Of a stretch of 64,000 nt of DNA, positions 9,849 through 19,047 are shown in pieces. A model generated the notes under the pieces. The model was not told where the DNA came from. It made no database searches and saw nothing but the letters and a program-made list of their open reading frames with translations. Where the stretch lies: assembly GCF_041415945.1 (NCBI RefSeq), contig NZ_JBGCUS010000001.1, positions 3,410,001-3,474,000 of the forward strand, given 5' to 3'. Origin of the DNA: Ancylobacter sp. IITR112. Lineage in GTDB: Bacteria > Pseudomonadota > Alphaproteobacteria > Rhizobiales > Xanthobacteraceae. The translations under genes and the position numbers were made by a program. Numbering within the stretch: the first letter of the stretch is position 1; the number at the start of each line of letters is the position of its first letter.

Positions 9849-11144
9849 ATGGCGCCCACCCCCTCGTCCCGTCCCATTGAGGTCGTCAGTTTCGGCTGCC
9901 GGCTGAACGCGCTCGATTCCGCCAGCGCCAAGGCGATGGCCGGCGCAGCGGGGCTTGAGAACGCGGTCATCGTCAATACCTGTGCCGTCACCGCCGAGGC
10001 GGTGAAGCAGGCGCGCCAGACCATCCGCCGGCTCAAGCGCGAAGCGCCCTCCCGCCGCATCATCGTCACCGGCTGCGCCGCGCAGACCGAGCCCGCCGGC
10101 TTCGCCGCCATGGCGGAAGTCGATCGCGTGCTCGGCACCGCCGAAAAGACCGCGCCGGAGGCATGGCAGGCGACCCGCGCCGCGCTCGATTTCGGCCTTG
10201 GCCACGAGACAAAGATCGTCGTCGGCGACATCATGGCCGTGCGCGAGACCGCACCGCATCTGCTCGACGGGCCGGCCGACACGATCGAGGGGCACACGCG
10301 CGCCTTCGTGCAGGTGCAGGATGGCTGCGACCATCGCTGCACCTTCTGCGTCATTCCCTATGGACGGGGCAATTCCCGCTCCGTGCCGATGGGCGCCGTC
10401 GTGGTGCGGGTGCGCGAGCTGGTGGAACAGGGCGCGCGCGAAATCGTGCTCACAGGGGTCGATCTCACCTCCTATGGCAGCGATCTGCCTGGCACGCCAC
10501 GGCTAGGCACGCTGGTGCGCGCACTGCTGCGCCATGTGCCGGAATTGCCGCGGCTGCGTCTGTCCTCCATCGATTCGGTGGAAGTCGATGCCGAGCTGAT
10601 GCGGGCGCTGGCGGAGGAAGAACGGCTGATGCCGCATCTCCACCTCTCGCTGCAGGCCGGCGACGATCTCATTCTAAAGCGCATGAAGCGCCGGCATTCG
10701 CGCACGGACGCCATCGGCTTCTGCCGCGATCTGCGGCGGGTGCGGCCCGATATCGTGTTCGGAGCCGATCTTATCGCCGGCTTTCCCACCGAGTCGGAAA
10801 CCGCCTTCCGCGCCTCGCTCGATCTGGTTGACGAGTGCGGGCTGACGCATCTGCACGTCTTCCCCTTCTCCCCCCGCCCCGGCACCCCGGCGGCGCGCAT
10901 GCCGGCGGTGGCCCCTGCGGTCGTGAAGGAGCGCGCCCGCCGCCTGCGCGAGAAGGGCGCGCACGCATTGCTTCGCCATCTCGCCGGCGAAGTGGGCGCG
11001 CGGCGCGAGGTGCTGACCGAGCGCGGCGGCCTCGCCCGCACCAAGAGCTTCACCCCGGTGCGCCTTGCCACGCCGCTGGCGCCCGGCACGCTGACCCATA
11101 TCCGCATCGCCGGCCATGACGGCGTTCGGCTGATCGCGGCATGA
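9849..11144 (+). CDS. mtaB: tRNA t6A37 methylthiotransferase MtaB
   Basis: Radical SAM methylthiotransferase that converts t6A37 to ms2t6A37 in tRNAs. The N-terminal UPF0004 domain has its three cluster cysteines in FGCRLN, NTCAVT and TGCAAQ. The radical SAM motif CDHRCTFC follows at about residue 155. The C-terminal part includes the SLQAGDD and FPFSPRPGTPA blocks and a TRAM-like end. The ATG at 9849 gives 431 aa; a GTG at 9843 overlapping the dapF stop (GTGA) is an equally possible, translationally coupled start. Confidence 0.96.
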   Translation: MAPTPSSRPIEVVSFGCRLNALDSASAKAMAGAAGLENAVIVNTCAVTAEAVKQARQTIRRLKREAPSRRIIVTGCAAQTEPAGFAAMAEVDRVLGTAEKTAPEAWQATRAALDFGLGHETKIVVGDIMAVRETAPHLLDGPADTIEGHTRAFVQVQDGCDHRCTFCVIPYGRGNSRSVPMGAVVVRVRELVEQGAREIVLTGVDLTSYGSDLPGTPRLGTLVRALLRHVPELPRLRLSSIDSVEVDAELMRALAEEERLMPHLHLSLQAGDDLILKRMKRRHSRTDAIGFCRDLRRVRPDIVFGADLIAGFPTESETAFRASLDLVDECGLTHLHVFPFSPRPGTPAARMPAVAPAVVKERARRLREKGAHALLRHLAGEVGARREVLTERGGLARTKSFTPVRLATPLAPGTLTHIRIAGHDGVRLIAA

Positions 11145-12094
11145 CCGACATGAACGACGAGACCACCCAGGCCCGCCCTGGCTTCTGGAAGCGCCTGACC
11201 CAGGGGCTGACCCGCACCGCCACCGGCCTGTCGACCGGCATCACCGACCTGTTCACCAAGCGCAAGCTTGATGCCGACACGCTGGAGGATCTGGAAGACG
11301 TGCTGATCCGCGCCGATCTCGGCGTCGACACCGCCGCCCGCATCGCCGCCGCCGTCGGCAAGGGGCGCTATGACAAGGCGATCGAGCCGGAGGAAGTGCG
11401 GGCCCTCGTCGCCAGAGAGATCGAGGCGGTGCTGAAGCCGGTGGCGCAGCCGCTGGTCTTCGCCGGCGAAGCCAAGCCGTTCATCCTGCTGATGGTCGGC
11501 GTCAATGGCTCGGGCAAGACCACCACCATCGGCAAGCTCGCCTCCACCCTGCGCACGCAGGGCAAGAAGGTGGTGCTCGCCGCCGGCGACACTTTCCGCG
11601 CGGCGGCCATCGAGCAATTGAAAGTGTGGGCGGAGCGCACCGGCGCCACCCTCGTCGCGCGCGCCCCCGGCGCGGATGCCGCCGGCGTCGCCTTTGACGG
11701 GCTGCAGCAGGCGCGCAGCGAAGGCGCCGACGTGCTCATCATCGACACGGCGGGCCGGCTGCAGAACCGGGTCGAACTGATGGACGAGCTGGAAAAGATC
11801 GTCCGGGTCATCAAAAAGCAGGATCCCACCGCGCCGCACGCCGTGGTGCTGACGCTCGACGCCACGGTGGGCCAGAACGCCCTGCAGCAGGTGGATGCGT
11901 TCAAGCGGGTGGCGGGCGTCACCGGCCTCGTCATGACCAAGCTGGACGGCACGGCGCGCGGCGGCATTCTCGTCGCCATCGCCGCCAAGCACGGCCTGCC
12001 GATCCATCTCATCGGCGTCGGCGAGGGCATTGACGATCTGCAGCCCTTCGCCGCGCGCGATTTCGCCCGCGCCATCGTCGGACTGGAGGACTGA
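11141..12094 (+). CDS. ftsY: signal recognition particle receptor FtsY
   Basis: SRP-receptor GTPase that docks ribosome-nascent chains to SecYEG at the inner membrane. G1 is GVNGSGKTTT (residues 120-129), G3 is DTAGR, G4 is TKLDG. The 317-aa protein lacks the long acidic A domain of E. coli FtsY and keeps only a short N-terminal amphipathic segment (FWKRLTQGLTRT) before the NG domain, as is usual in alphaproteobacteria. Its ATG overlaps the mtaB stop by four bases (ATGA). Confidence 0.97.
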   Translation: MTDMNDETTQARPGFWKRLTQGLTRTATGLSTGITDLFTKRKLDADTLEDLEDVLIRADLGVDTAARIAAAVGKGRYDKAIEPEEVRALVAREIEAVLKPVAQPLVFAGEAKPFILLMVGVNGSGKTTTIGKLASTLRTQGKKVVLAAGDTFRAAAIEQLKVWAERTGATLVARAPGADAAGVAFDGLQQARSEGADVLIIDTAGRLQNRVELMDELEKIVRVIKKQDPTAPHAVVLTLDATVGQNALQQVDAFKRVAGVTGLVMTKLDGTARGGILVAIAAKHGLPIHLIGVGEGIDDLQPFAARDFARAIVGLED

Positions 12095-12097
12095 CCC

Positions 12098-12697
12098 ATG
12101 AGCGAAGCACCGTCCGGCCCCGCCACTGGCACCCGCCTGCGCACCATGCACCCGCTGCTGAAATTCGCGCTGGAGTTGGGCCCGCTGGTGGTGTTCTTCA
12201 TCGCCAATGGGCGCGGCGGCATCTATGTCGCCACCGGTGCCTTCATGGTCGCCACCTTCGCCGCTCTGGCTGTCATGTGGATCATCGCCCGCAAGATCGC
12301 GGTCATGCCGCTGGTGTCGGCCGGCGTGGTGCTGGTGTTCGGCACGCTCACCCTGGTGCTGCAGGACGACCATTTCATCAAGATGAAGCCGACGCTGGTG
12401 AACGCGCTGTTCGGCATCGCCCTGCTCGGCGGGCTGTGGCTGCGCAAGCCGCTGCTGCCCTATGTGATGGGCGATGTCTTCGTGCTCACCGATCAGGGCT
12501 GGCGCGAATTGACCGTTCGCTGGGGCGTGTTCTTCCTCGTCATGGCGGTGCTGAACGAGATCGTCTGGCGCAGCGTGTCCACCGACACCTGGGTGGCGTT
12601 CAAGACCTTCGGCTATCTCCCCCTCACCCTTGTCTTCGCCATGGCGCAGGTGCCGCTGATGACGCGCCACGCGCCGCCGGAAGGCAAGGGCGAATAG
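12098..12697 (+). CDS. yciB: septation protein A (YciB/IspZ family)
   Basis: A 199-aa inner-membrane protein of the intracellular septation A family. It has the conserved LKFALELGPLVVFF start and the later blocks DDHFIKMKPT, RWGVFFLVMAVLNE and SVSTDTWVAFKTFGYLP, with five or six membrane segments. It lies four bases after ftsY in the same operon. The last codons sit in a 36-base tandem duplication whose second copy lacks the stop codon (see repeat at 12675). Confidence 0.95.
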   Translation: MSEAPSGPATGTRLRTMHPLLKFALELGPLVVFFIANGRGGIYVATGAFMVATFAALAVMWIIARKIAVMPLVSAGVVLVFGTLTLVLQDDHFIKMKPTLVNALFGIALLGGLWLRKPLLPYVMGDVFVLTDQGWRELTVRWGVFFLVMAVLNEIVWRSVSTDTWVAFKTFGYLPLTLVFAMAQVPLMTRHAPPEGKGE

Positions 12698-12746
12698 GCG
12701 GCGGGTCCCCCGCCGGAAGGCAAGGACGAACAGGCGGCGGGGCCCC
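12675..12746 (+). repeat. 36-bp tandem duplication spanning the yciB stop codon
   Basis: Two adjacent 36-base copies (12675-12710 and 12711-12746) differ at three positions. Copy 1 encodes the end of YciB with its TAG; copy 2 has CAG at the same place. Because 36 is a multiple of three, the frame continues past the stop as AAG-PPPEGKDEQ-AAG and on to a TGA near 12792, inside the end of the converging aldo/keto reductase gene. Confidence 0.85.
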
Positions 12747-12762
12747 CGCCGCCAGCGCCCGC

Positions 12763-13809
12763 TCAGGGGCACGGATTGCCGCGCAGCTGGTGAACGGCGT
12801 CGATACGCGCGAGCACATCGGGCGACAGCGTCACATCGACCGCGCCGATATCGGTGACGAGCTGTTCCATCGTCGTCGCGCCGATGATGGCCGAGGTCAC
12901 GAACTCCCGCGTCAGGCAGAAGGCGATCGCCATCTGCGAGGGGTCAAGGCCCGCGTCGCGGGCGAGGCTGAGATAATCGTCGATCGCCGCTTCCGCCCCC
13001 GGCACCTGATAGCGCGTCGCGCGCTGGAACAGCGCGGTGCGCGAGCCCGCCGGGAGCGCCCCCTTCTGGTACTTGCCGGTGAGATAGCCCTGCCCCAGAG
13101 GGGAATAGGCCAGCAGGCCCACATCCTCGCGCAGGCCCACCTCGGCGAGCGCCGTCTCATAGGTGCGGTTGAGGAGATTATAGGCGTTCTGCAGCGAGGC
13201 GACGCGCGGCCCGCCGGTGCGTTCCGCCTCGGCGAGGAATTTCATCGTGCCCCAGGCACTCTCATTGGAGAGGCCGACATGGCGGATCTTGCCTTCCTGC
13301 ACCAGTTCGGCGAAGGCGCCCAGCGTCTCGGCGATCGGGGTCTCCTCGCCGGCCGCGCGCTCCCAGCGTGTGGGATTGGCGCCGAACTGCGCCACGGGGC
13401 GGCCGGGCCAGTGTAACTGGTAGAGGTCGATATAGTCGGTCTGAAGCCGCTTGAGGCTCTTCTCCACCGCCTCGCGGATCTGGCCGCGGGTGGCGCGCGC
13501 GGGCGAGCCATCGTCGCGGAACCAGGTCATCTGCGAGAGGCCGCACACTTTGGTGGCGAGGATTACCTTGTCGCGATTGCCACGCGCCTTGAACCAACTG
13601 CCGATGATGCGCTCGGTGGAACCCTGGGTCTCGGGCTTTGGCGGGATCGAATAGAGTTCGGCGGTATCGAAGAAGTTGATGCCGTGGTCGAGCGCATAGT
13701 CCATCTGCGCGTGGCCTTCGGCCTCGGTGTTCTGCTCGCCATAGGTCATGGTGCCGAGACAGATCGTGGAGACCTCGAGGCCGGTGCGGCCGAGCGGGCG
13801 ATACTGCAT
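12763..13809 (-). CDS. NADP(H)-dependent aldo/keto reductase, Tas-like
   Basis: A 348-aa (beta/alpha)8-barrel oxidoreductase closely resembling E. coli Tas in length and pattern (MQYRPLGRTGLEVSTICLGTMTYG). The catalytic residues are recognisable: Asp and Tyr in FFDTAELY, Lys in ILATKV and His in LYQLHWPG. The NADP-binding C-terminal segment is near FVTSAIIGATTMEQL. Physiological substrate unknown. Convergent with yciB. Confidence 0.92.
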   Translation of the reverse strand: MQYRPLGRTGLEVSTICLGTMTYGEQNTEAEGHAQMDYALDHGINFFDTAELYSIPPKPETQGSTERIIGSWFKARGNRDKVILATKVCGLSQMTWFRDDGSPARATRGQIREAVEKSLKRLQTDYIDLYQLHWPGRPVAQFGANPTRWERAAGEETPIAETLGAFAELVQEGKIRHVGLSNESAWGTMKFLAEAERTGGPRVASLQNAYNLLNRTYETALAEVGLREDVGLLAYSPLGQGYLTGKYQKGALPAGSRTALFQRATRYQVPGAEAAIDDYLSLARDAGLDPSQMAIAFCLTREFVTSAIIGATTMEQLVTDIGAVDVTLSPDVLARIDAVHQLRGNPCP

Positions 13810-13899
13810 GTGGGGCGCTTTTCGGAAAAGAAGAGGAGGAGTGAGGCCAAGATAGGTAGCCTGCGGCGCAGCGGCAAGCTGACGCGACGGCGCCTCCCC

Positions 13900-15945
13900 T
13901 CAGGGTTGGGGCGAAGGCGCGTTCGGCTCACCCCGCACCACCGCCGCGATCTGCCTGAACGCCGCCGTCAGCGTCGGCTCGATCAGCGCCGCGCCATAGG
14001 GCGAGATATGGTCGCCATCAAGATAATAGGTTCCCCCGCGATCGCCCCAGCGGTAGCGGCCGTCGCGCGCGAACAGCTCGTCGAAGGACAGCACCCACAC
14101 TTTTTCGCCCCGCAGCTTGTCCAGCTCCGCCTCGGCGAAGGCCTGCAGCTTGTCGTCCACCTCGATGGCAGTGGAGCTCTCCTCCACAGCCCGCTCAAAC
14201 TGCGCTGCGCCTATACCGTGATCGAGATCGAGCAGGATCGACTGTTCGATCACCTTGCGGGGCAACACCCGATGTTCCGGCAGTTGGTCGATCAGCACCA
14301 CCGCGGCGCCGAGATCGCGATAGTCCTTCACGGTTGCCGCGAGATGGCTGGCGAAGGTGGCGCGCGAGGTGGCCAGCGAAGGGATGGACGCCTCCCCTTC
14401 CGGGCCGAGGGCGAAAGCGCGTCCCCCTTCGCGTCCGGCATAGACCGACCAGCGCGCCACCAGCACCACCACGTCGAAATGCCCCTCGCGCACCGCCCGC
14501 ACCTGGTCGCGGGTGACCTGCTCGCACACTCCGACAGAGAAGATCGCCCGGTGCAGCGTGGTGCGGTTGATCGGCGGACAACTGGCAAGCGCCATCTGGT
14601 AGACGGCATTGTCGCGCCCGACACCGGCAAAGGCCGGCAACAGGGCGCTGGCGTGGCTGTCACCAATCACCAGAATCCGCAGCTTCGGGTTGGCGGGGGT
14701 GAACACCGCGCAGAGCGGCGCGCGCTTCTCCTGCGCCGGAACGGGCGTGCAGGACAGCTTCAGCGGCGCGCTGCGCGTCGAGGCGAGCAGGCGTTCGGCA
14801 TAGCTGCCCGGCGCCACGCCGGCGAGCCGGGCCGGGACGCCGCCGGAAAGGCTGGCATAGAGCCCCACCGCCACGAAAAAGGCGCCGCCCACGCCGCTGG
14901 CCAGGAAGACAGCCCGCGACGAGGGCAGCAGCGGCACGGGCCGCCGGCGGAAGGGCTGTTCGACAAAGCGCCAGCTCAGATAGGCGAGGCCCATGGATAG
15001 CAGCGCGAGCCCCATCATCAGCGTCGGCGCCGGCTCGACCAGCGAGCGGATGCGGGCAAAGGCGAAGAGCGGCTGGTGCCAGAGATAGGCGCTGTAGCTG
15101 ACGAGCCCTATCCCCACCAGCGCACGCGCCGAGAGCACGCGCGCCACCCATGTGCCCTTATGGGCGAACAGCACCACCAGCGCCGCCCCGCCGACCGGCA
15201 GAAGCGCATAGAGACTCGGGAATGGTGTGCTCTCGTCGAAGGCGAAGATCGCGACCAGGATCATGCCGAGACCCAGCGCGCTCAGCCAGTTATTCGCCTG
15301 CGGCGGGCGGTGAGTGGCGAGAAAGCCGCAGATCGAGCCGGCGAGAAGTTCCCAGATGCGGAACTGCGGCAGGTAGAAATTCGCCCGCGGCGCGTAGCGC
15401 CAGCCCCATTCGGTGGCGACCAGCCCGGCAACCGCGCCGGCGACCACCATCCAGAACAGCCGGCGCCGGCCGAAGCGCCAGAGCAGCGCCAGCGTCAGCG
15501 GCGCGAACAGGTAATATTGTTCCTCGACCGCGAGGCTCCAGGTGTGCAGCAGCGGCTTCAACTCGGCGGCAGCGGCGAAATAGCTGCCTTCTTCGCTCCA
15601 GAACAGGAAATTGGACACGAAGAACACCACCGTCACCAGGCTCGCGCCGAAGGCGCTTAGCTGGTCGGGGATCATCCAGAGCCAGGCGAAAGGCAGGCAG
15701 GCCAGCATCACCACGAAGAGAGCGGGAAGGATGCGCCGCGCCCGCCGCTCGTAGAAGCGGGCGATGGAGAAGCGCCCGGCCTCGATCTCGGTGAGAAGGA
15801 TGACGGTAATGAGGTAGCCGCTAATGACGAAGAAAACGTCGACCCCGACATAGCCGCCGGAAAACGCCGAAAAACCCGCGTGAAACAGGATGACGGGAAC
15901 GACAGCGACAGCCCGCAGGCCGTCGATCTCGCTTCGATATTTCAT
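13900..15945 (-). CDS. acyltransferase family protein (AT3 membrane domain plus SGNH domain), copy A
   Basis: OafA/PatA-type O-acyltransferase of 681 aa that would acetylate a surface polysaccharide or glycolipid. The N-terminal AT3 domain (about residues 1-345) starts YRSEIDGLRAVAVVPVILFHAGF, has about ten membrane segments and the R-x10-H motif. A periplasmic SGNH domain follows (about 425-670), with block I GDSHASALLPAF and block V DGDHISPYG. I chose the ATG at 15945 after a GGGGGCAT ribosome site. It is a tandem paralogue of the next gene; the AT3 halves are nearly identical while the SGNH halves diverge. The acceptor is unknown and no polysaccharide locus is adjacent. Confidence 0.93.
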   Translation of the reverse strand: MKYRSEIDGLRAVAVVPVILFHAGFSAFSGGYVGVDVFFVISGYLITVILLTEIEAGRFSIARFYERRARRILPALFVVMLACLPFAWLWMIPDQLSAFGASLVTVVFFVSNFLFWSEEGSYFAAAAELKPLLHTWSLAVEEQYYLFAPLTLALLWRFGRRRLFWMVVAGAVAGLVATEWGWRYAPRANFYLPQFRIWELLAGSICGFLATHRPPQANNWLSALGLGMILVAIFAFDESTPFPSLYALLPVGGAALVVLFAHKGTWVARVLSARALVGIGLVSYSAYLWHQPLFAFARIRSLVEPAPTLMMGLALLSMGLAYLSWRFVEQPFRRRPVPLLPSSRAVFLASGVGGAFFVAVGLYASLSGGVPARLAGVAPGSYAERLLASTRSAPLKLSCTPVPAQEKRAPLCAVFTPANPKLRILVIGDSHASALLPAFAGVGRDNAVYQMALASCPPINRTTLHRAIFSVGVCEQVTRDQVRAVREGHFDVVVLVARWSVYAGREGGRAFALGPEGEASIPSLATSRATFASHLAATVKDYRDLGAAVVLIDQLPEHRVLPRKVIEQSILLDLDHGIGAAQFERAVEESSTAIEVDDKLQAFAEAELDKLRGEKVWVLSFDELFARDGRYRWGDRGGTYYLDGDHISPYGAALIEPTLTAAFRQIAAVVRGEPNAPSPQP

Positions 15946-16057
15946 ATGCCCCCGCACCGGCAGACACTGCACGACATAGCCCCGGGGCGGAGCGATAAAC
16001 CACGCCGTCCGGCCCGTCGAGCGCCGAGCGGCAACATTGCGTCACATTTCCGCCACC
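15946..16057 (-). repeat. upstream region of acyltransferase A, duplicated at 18134-18245
   Basis: About 112 bases that align without gaps to 18134-18245. The first ~77 bases differ at only about three positions; the distal part is more diverged but keeps GTCACATTT. Since this is the only upstream space of each gene, it presumably holds the promoter and leader. Confidence 0.85.
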
Positions 16058-16114
16058 CTGCGGCTAGGATGCCGCGGCGTGGCGCGGCCCGCCATCGGAT
16101 CCGGATCCGGCGCT

Positions 16115-18133
16115 TCAGCGCGCCGGCAGGGCGCGGGTGATGTCGGCGAAGGCCGCTGTCACACTGTCCTTGAGAAACGCGCCACCATGCACCGAGAGAT
16201 GGTCCTGGTCGGAATAGAAGGCGCCCTCGCGATCGCCCCAGACATAGCGCCCCTGGCGCTCGAACTGGGCGTCGAGCGACAGCACCCACACCTTCTCGCC
16301 CTTCAGCTTCTCGAGTTCACCCGACGCGAAGCCTTGCCGCGCCACGTCGGCCTCCAAGGTGGTGGAGCTTTCCCAGATCGCCTGTTCCAGCGCCTCGCCG
16401 TCGAACCCGCCGCGCAGTCCGAGCAGCGCCGCCTGCTGCAGGATTTTCTGCGGCAGCACCTTCTGTTCCGGAATCTGGTCCAGCAGCACCACCGCGACAC
16501 CCTGTTCAAGATAACGCCGAACGGTTTCCGGCAGCGCCGCTGCGAGGGCCTCATGCGCGTCAGCCTGGGACGGATAGCCGCTGGCGCCCTCGCGCGAGAT
16601 CAGCGCCTTGTTTCTCAGCCCGACCGGATACATCGACCAGCGAGCCACCAGCACCACAATATCGAACCGGCCCTCCGCGGCCGCCTGAAGCTGCCGGCGG
16701 GCGAGATCCTCGCACACGCCCAGCTCGAACAGGCCGCCATGCACCGACACGCCGAGGAGCGGCGGGCAACTGGCGGCACCCATCCAGTAGACGGCGCTGC
16801 TTTGCCCCACCCCGGCGAAGGCCGGCAGCGTCGCTTGCGAATGGCTGTCCCCCAGAATGAGAATGCGGTGGCGAGGATGCGCCGGCTGGTAGATCGGGCA
16901 CAGCGCACCGACACCCCCGGGCGCGCGGCTGCGGTCGCAGCCGGCATCGACCGAGGGCCGGTTGGCCGAGGCGATCAGCCTTTCCTCCCGGCTTCCCGTC
17001 TCAAAGCTGGCGAGCCGTGACGGGATGCCCTTGGAAACATTGGCGAAAGTGCCGATGCCGGCGAAGAGGACACCCACCAGCAGGCTCACCCGGAACACAA
17101 GGCGCTGGTCCGGCAGCAGCGGCACCGGCCGCCGGCGGAAAGGCTGTTCGACAAAGCGCCAGCTCAGATAGGCCAGCACCAGGGACAGGGCGGCCAGCCC
17201 CATCATCAATTCCGGCGCCGGCTCCGCCAGCGCGCGGATGCGGGCAAAGGCGAACAGCGGCTGGTGCCAGAGATAGGCGCTGTAGCTGATGAGCCCGATG
17301 CCGACGAGCAGGCGCGCCGACAACAGGCGCGCCACCCATGTGCCCTTATGGGCGAACAGAACCACCAGCGCCGCCCCCCCCACCGGCACCAGCGCATAAA
17401 GGCTCGGAAAGGGCGTGGTCTCGTCAAAGGCGAAGATCGCGAACGCAATCAAGCCGAGCCCCAGCGCGCTCAGCCAGTTATTTGCCTGCGGCGGGCGGCG
17501 GGTGGCGAGAAAGCCGCAGATCGAGCCGGCGAGCAGTTCCCAGATGCGGAACTGCGGCAGGTAGAAATTCGCCCGCGGCGCGTAGCGCCAGCCCCATTCG
17601 GTGGCGAGAAGGCTCACAAGCGCGGTGGCCACAACGATCCAGAACAGCCGGCGCCGGCCGAAGCGCCACAACAGGGCGAGGCTCAGCGGCGCGAACAGAT
17701 AAAACTGTTCTTCGACCGCGAGGCTCCAGGTGTGGAGCAGCGGCTTCATTTCCGCCGCCGGGGCGAAATAGCCTCCGGACTCCTGCCAGAACAGGAAGTT
17801 GGAAACGAAGAACACCACCGCGGTGACGCTCTGGCCGAACTGCTTAAGCTGTTCCGGGATCATCCACAGCCAGGCGAAGGGCAGGCAGGCCAGCATCACC
17901 ACGGAGAGAGCGGGAAGAATGCGCCGGGCCCGCCGCTCATAGAAGCGGGCGATGGAGAAGCTGCCGTCCTCGATCTCGGTGAGGAGGATGGAGGTGATCA
18001 GGTAACCGCTGATGACGAAGAAAACATCGACCCCGACATAACCGCCGGAAAAGGCTGCGAAACCGGCGTGGAACAGGATGACGGGAACGACGGCGACGGC
18101 CCGCAGGCCGTCGATCTCGCTTCGATATTTCAT
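16115..18133 (-). CDS. acyltransferase family protein (AT3 membrane domain plus SGNH domain), copy B
   Basis: A 672-aa paralogue of copy A with the same AT3 start (KYRSEIDGLRAVAVVPVILFHAGF). Its SGNH domain carries GDSHSQATLPAF (block I) and DQDHLSVHG (block V). Membrane-domain stretches match copy A almost residue for residue over long runs, whereas the SGNH domains share only motifs. This suggests one acyl-transport/transfer module serving two different acceptors. Start at ATG 18133 with the same GGGGGCAT ribosome site. The two start codons are 2,188 bases apart. Confidence 0.93.
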   Translation of the reverse strand: MKYRSEIDGLRAVAVVPVILFHAGFAAFSGGYVGVDVFFVISGYLITSILLTEIEDGSFSIARFYERRARRILPALSVVMLACLPFAWLWMIPEQLKQFGQSVTAVVFFVSNFLFWQESGGYFAPAAEMKPLLHTWSLAVEEQFYLFAPLSLALLWRFGRRRLFWIVVATALVSLLATEWGWRYAPRANFYLPQFRIWELLAGSICGFLATRRPPQANNWLSALGLGLIAFAIFAFDETTPFPSLYALVPVGGAALVVLFAHKGTWVARLLSARLLVGIGLISYSAYLWHQPLFAFARIRALAEPAPELMMGLAALSLVLAYLSWRFVEQPFRRRPVPLLPDQRLVFRVSLLVGVLFAGIGTFANVSKGIPSRLASFETGSREERLIASANRPSVDAGCDRSRAPGGVGALCPIYQPAHPRHRILILGDSHSQATLPAFAGVGQSSAVYWMGAASCPPLLGVSVHGGLFELGVCEDLARRQLQAAAEGRFDIVVLVARWSMYPVGLRNKALISREGASGYPSQADAHEALAAALPETVRRYLEQGVAVVLLDQIPEQKVLPQKILQQAALLGLRGGFDGEALEQAIWESSTTLEADVARQGFASGELEKLKGEKVWVLSLDAQFERQGRYVWGDREGAFYSDQDHLSVHGGAFLKDSVTAAFADITRALPAR

Positions 18134-18245
18134 ATGCCCCCGCACCGGCAGACACTGCACGACATCGCCCCGGGGCGGAGCGATAGCCCACGCCGTCCGG
18201 CCCGTCGAGAACCGCGGGGCCACACTTCGTCACATTTGCGCCACC
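18134..18245 (-). repeat. upstream region of acyltransferase B, duplicated at 15946-16057
   Basis: Second copy of the duplicated leader/promoter segment. The GTCACATTT block is at exactly the same distance (98 bases) from the start-codon complement as in the first copy. Confidence 0.85.
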
Positions 18246-18270
18246 GCCGGCCGCCGGCGCCGGCGTCCCG

Positions 18271-18948
18271 TCAGCCGGGCTTGGACTCGCCGGGGGCCGG
18301 GGTCTTCAACGTGGCGAGAAACGCCTCCACGGCGGGGAGCATGCGCTCGACGATGATATCCACACCGGCCGAAGTGGGATGAATACCGTCCGGCTGGTTC
18401 AGCCCCGTCTGGCCGGCCACGCCGTCGAGGAAGAACGGATAGAGCGGCACGTCGTATTTCCGCGACAGCCGCTCATAGATGCCGTCGAAGCGCGTCTGGT
18501 AGGCGCTGCCAAGATTGGGCGGCGCGCGCATGCCGGCCATCAGCACGGGAATGCCACGCGCCTTCAGCCGCGCCAGAATGGCGTCGAGCGAGCGCTCCGG
18601 GATCGCCGGATCGAGACCGCGCAGCGCGTCATTGGCACCGAGTTCAAGGATCACCCCATCCGTGCCCTCGGGGATCGACCAGTCCAGCCGGGCGAGGCCG
18701 GCGCTGGTGGTGTCGCCGGAGACGCCGGCGTTTTCGATCACAACGTCGTGTCCTTTCGCCCGCAGCGCCGCCTGCAGCCGTACCGGGAAGGACTGGCTGG
18801 CCGGCAGCCCATAGCCGGCGGTGAGGCTGTCACCGAACGCCACGAGGCGCAGCGGCTCGGCCGCAGCGGCGGTGAGGGCGCCCGCCCCGGCAAGCAGGAC
18901 AAGGCCGCAGAGAGCGAAAAGCCGATGGAGCAATCGTGACAAGGGCAT
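18271..18948 (-). CDS. GDSL/SGNH arylesterase, TesA-like, exported
   Basis: A 225-aa hydrolase resembling E. coli TesA (acyl-CoA thioesterase I/lysophospholipase L1). A signal peptide (residues 1-29, ending AAAAEP) is followed by block I AFGDSLTAGYGL (nucleophile Ser), the Gly in GVSGDTTSAG, the Asn in LGANDALRG and the catalytic D-x2-H in PDGIHPTSAG. Start at ATG 18948 after GAAAGGG. It is divergent from the ybbA-ybbP-like genes, the same association as E. coli tesA/ybbA. A periplasmic esterase or lysophospholipase role is inferred. Confidence 0.9.
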   Translation of the reverse strand: MPLSRLLHRLFALCGLVLLAGAGALTAAAAEPLRLVAFGDSLTAGYGLPASQSFPVRLQAALRAKGHDVVIENAGVSGDTTSAGLARLDWSIPEGTDGVILELGANDALRGLDPAIPERSLDAILARLKARGIPVLMAGMRAPPNLGSAYQTRFDGIYERLSRKYDVPLYPFFLDGVAGQTGLNQPDGIHPTSAGVDIIVERMLPAVEAFLATLKTPAPGESKPG

Positions 18949-19047
18949 ACCCTTTCGGAAGCGGTGCAGCGCAACATATGGTGCGCATGATCCCGACCTC
19001 CATAAGGCGAGACATCGCCCGCCCGGACCAGAGACGAAAAGAGACCC

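Noticed and set aside
10472..12772. A 766-codon open frame on the minus strand across mtaB, ftsY and yciB
   Set aside because: It is antisense to three clearly recognised genes and its translation is low-complexity, His/Arg/Gly-rich; a by-product of high GC.
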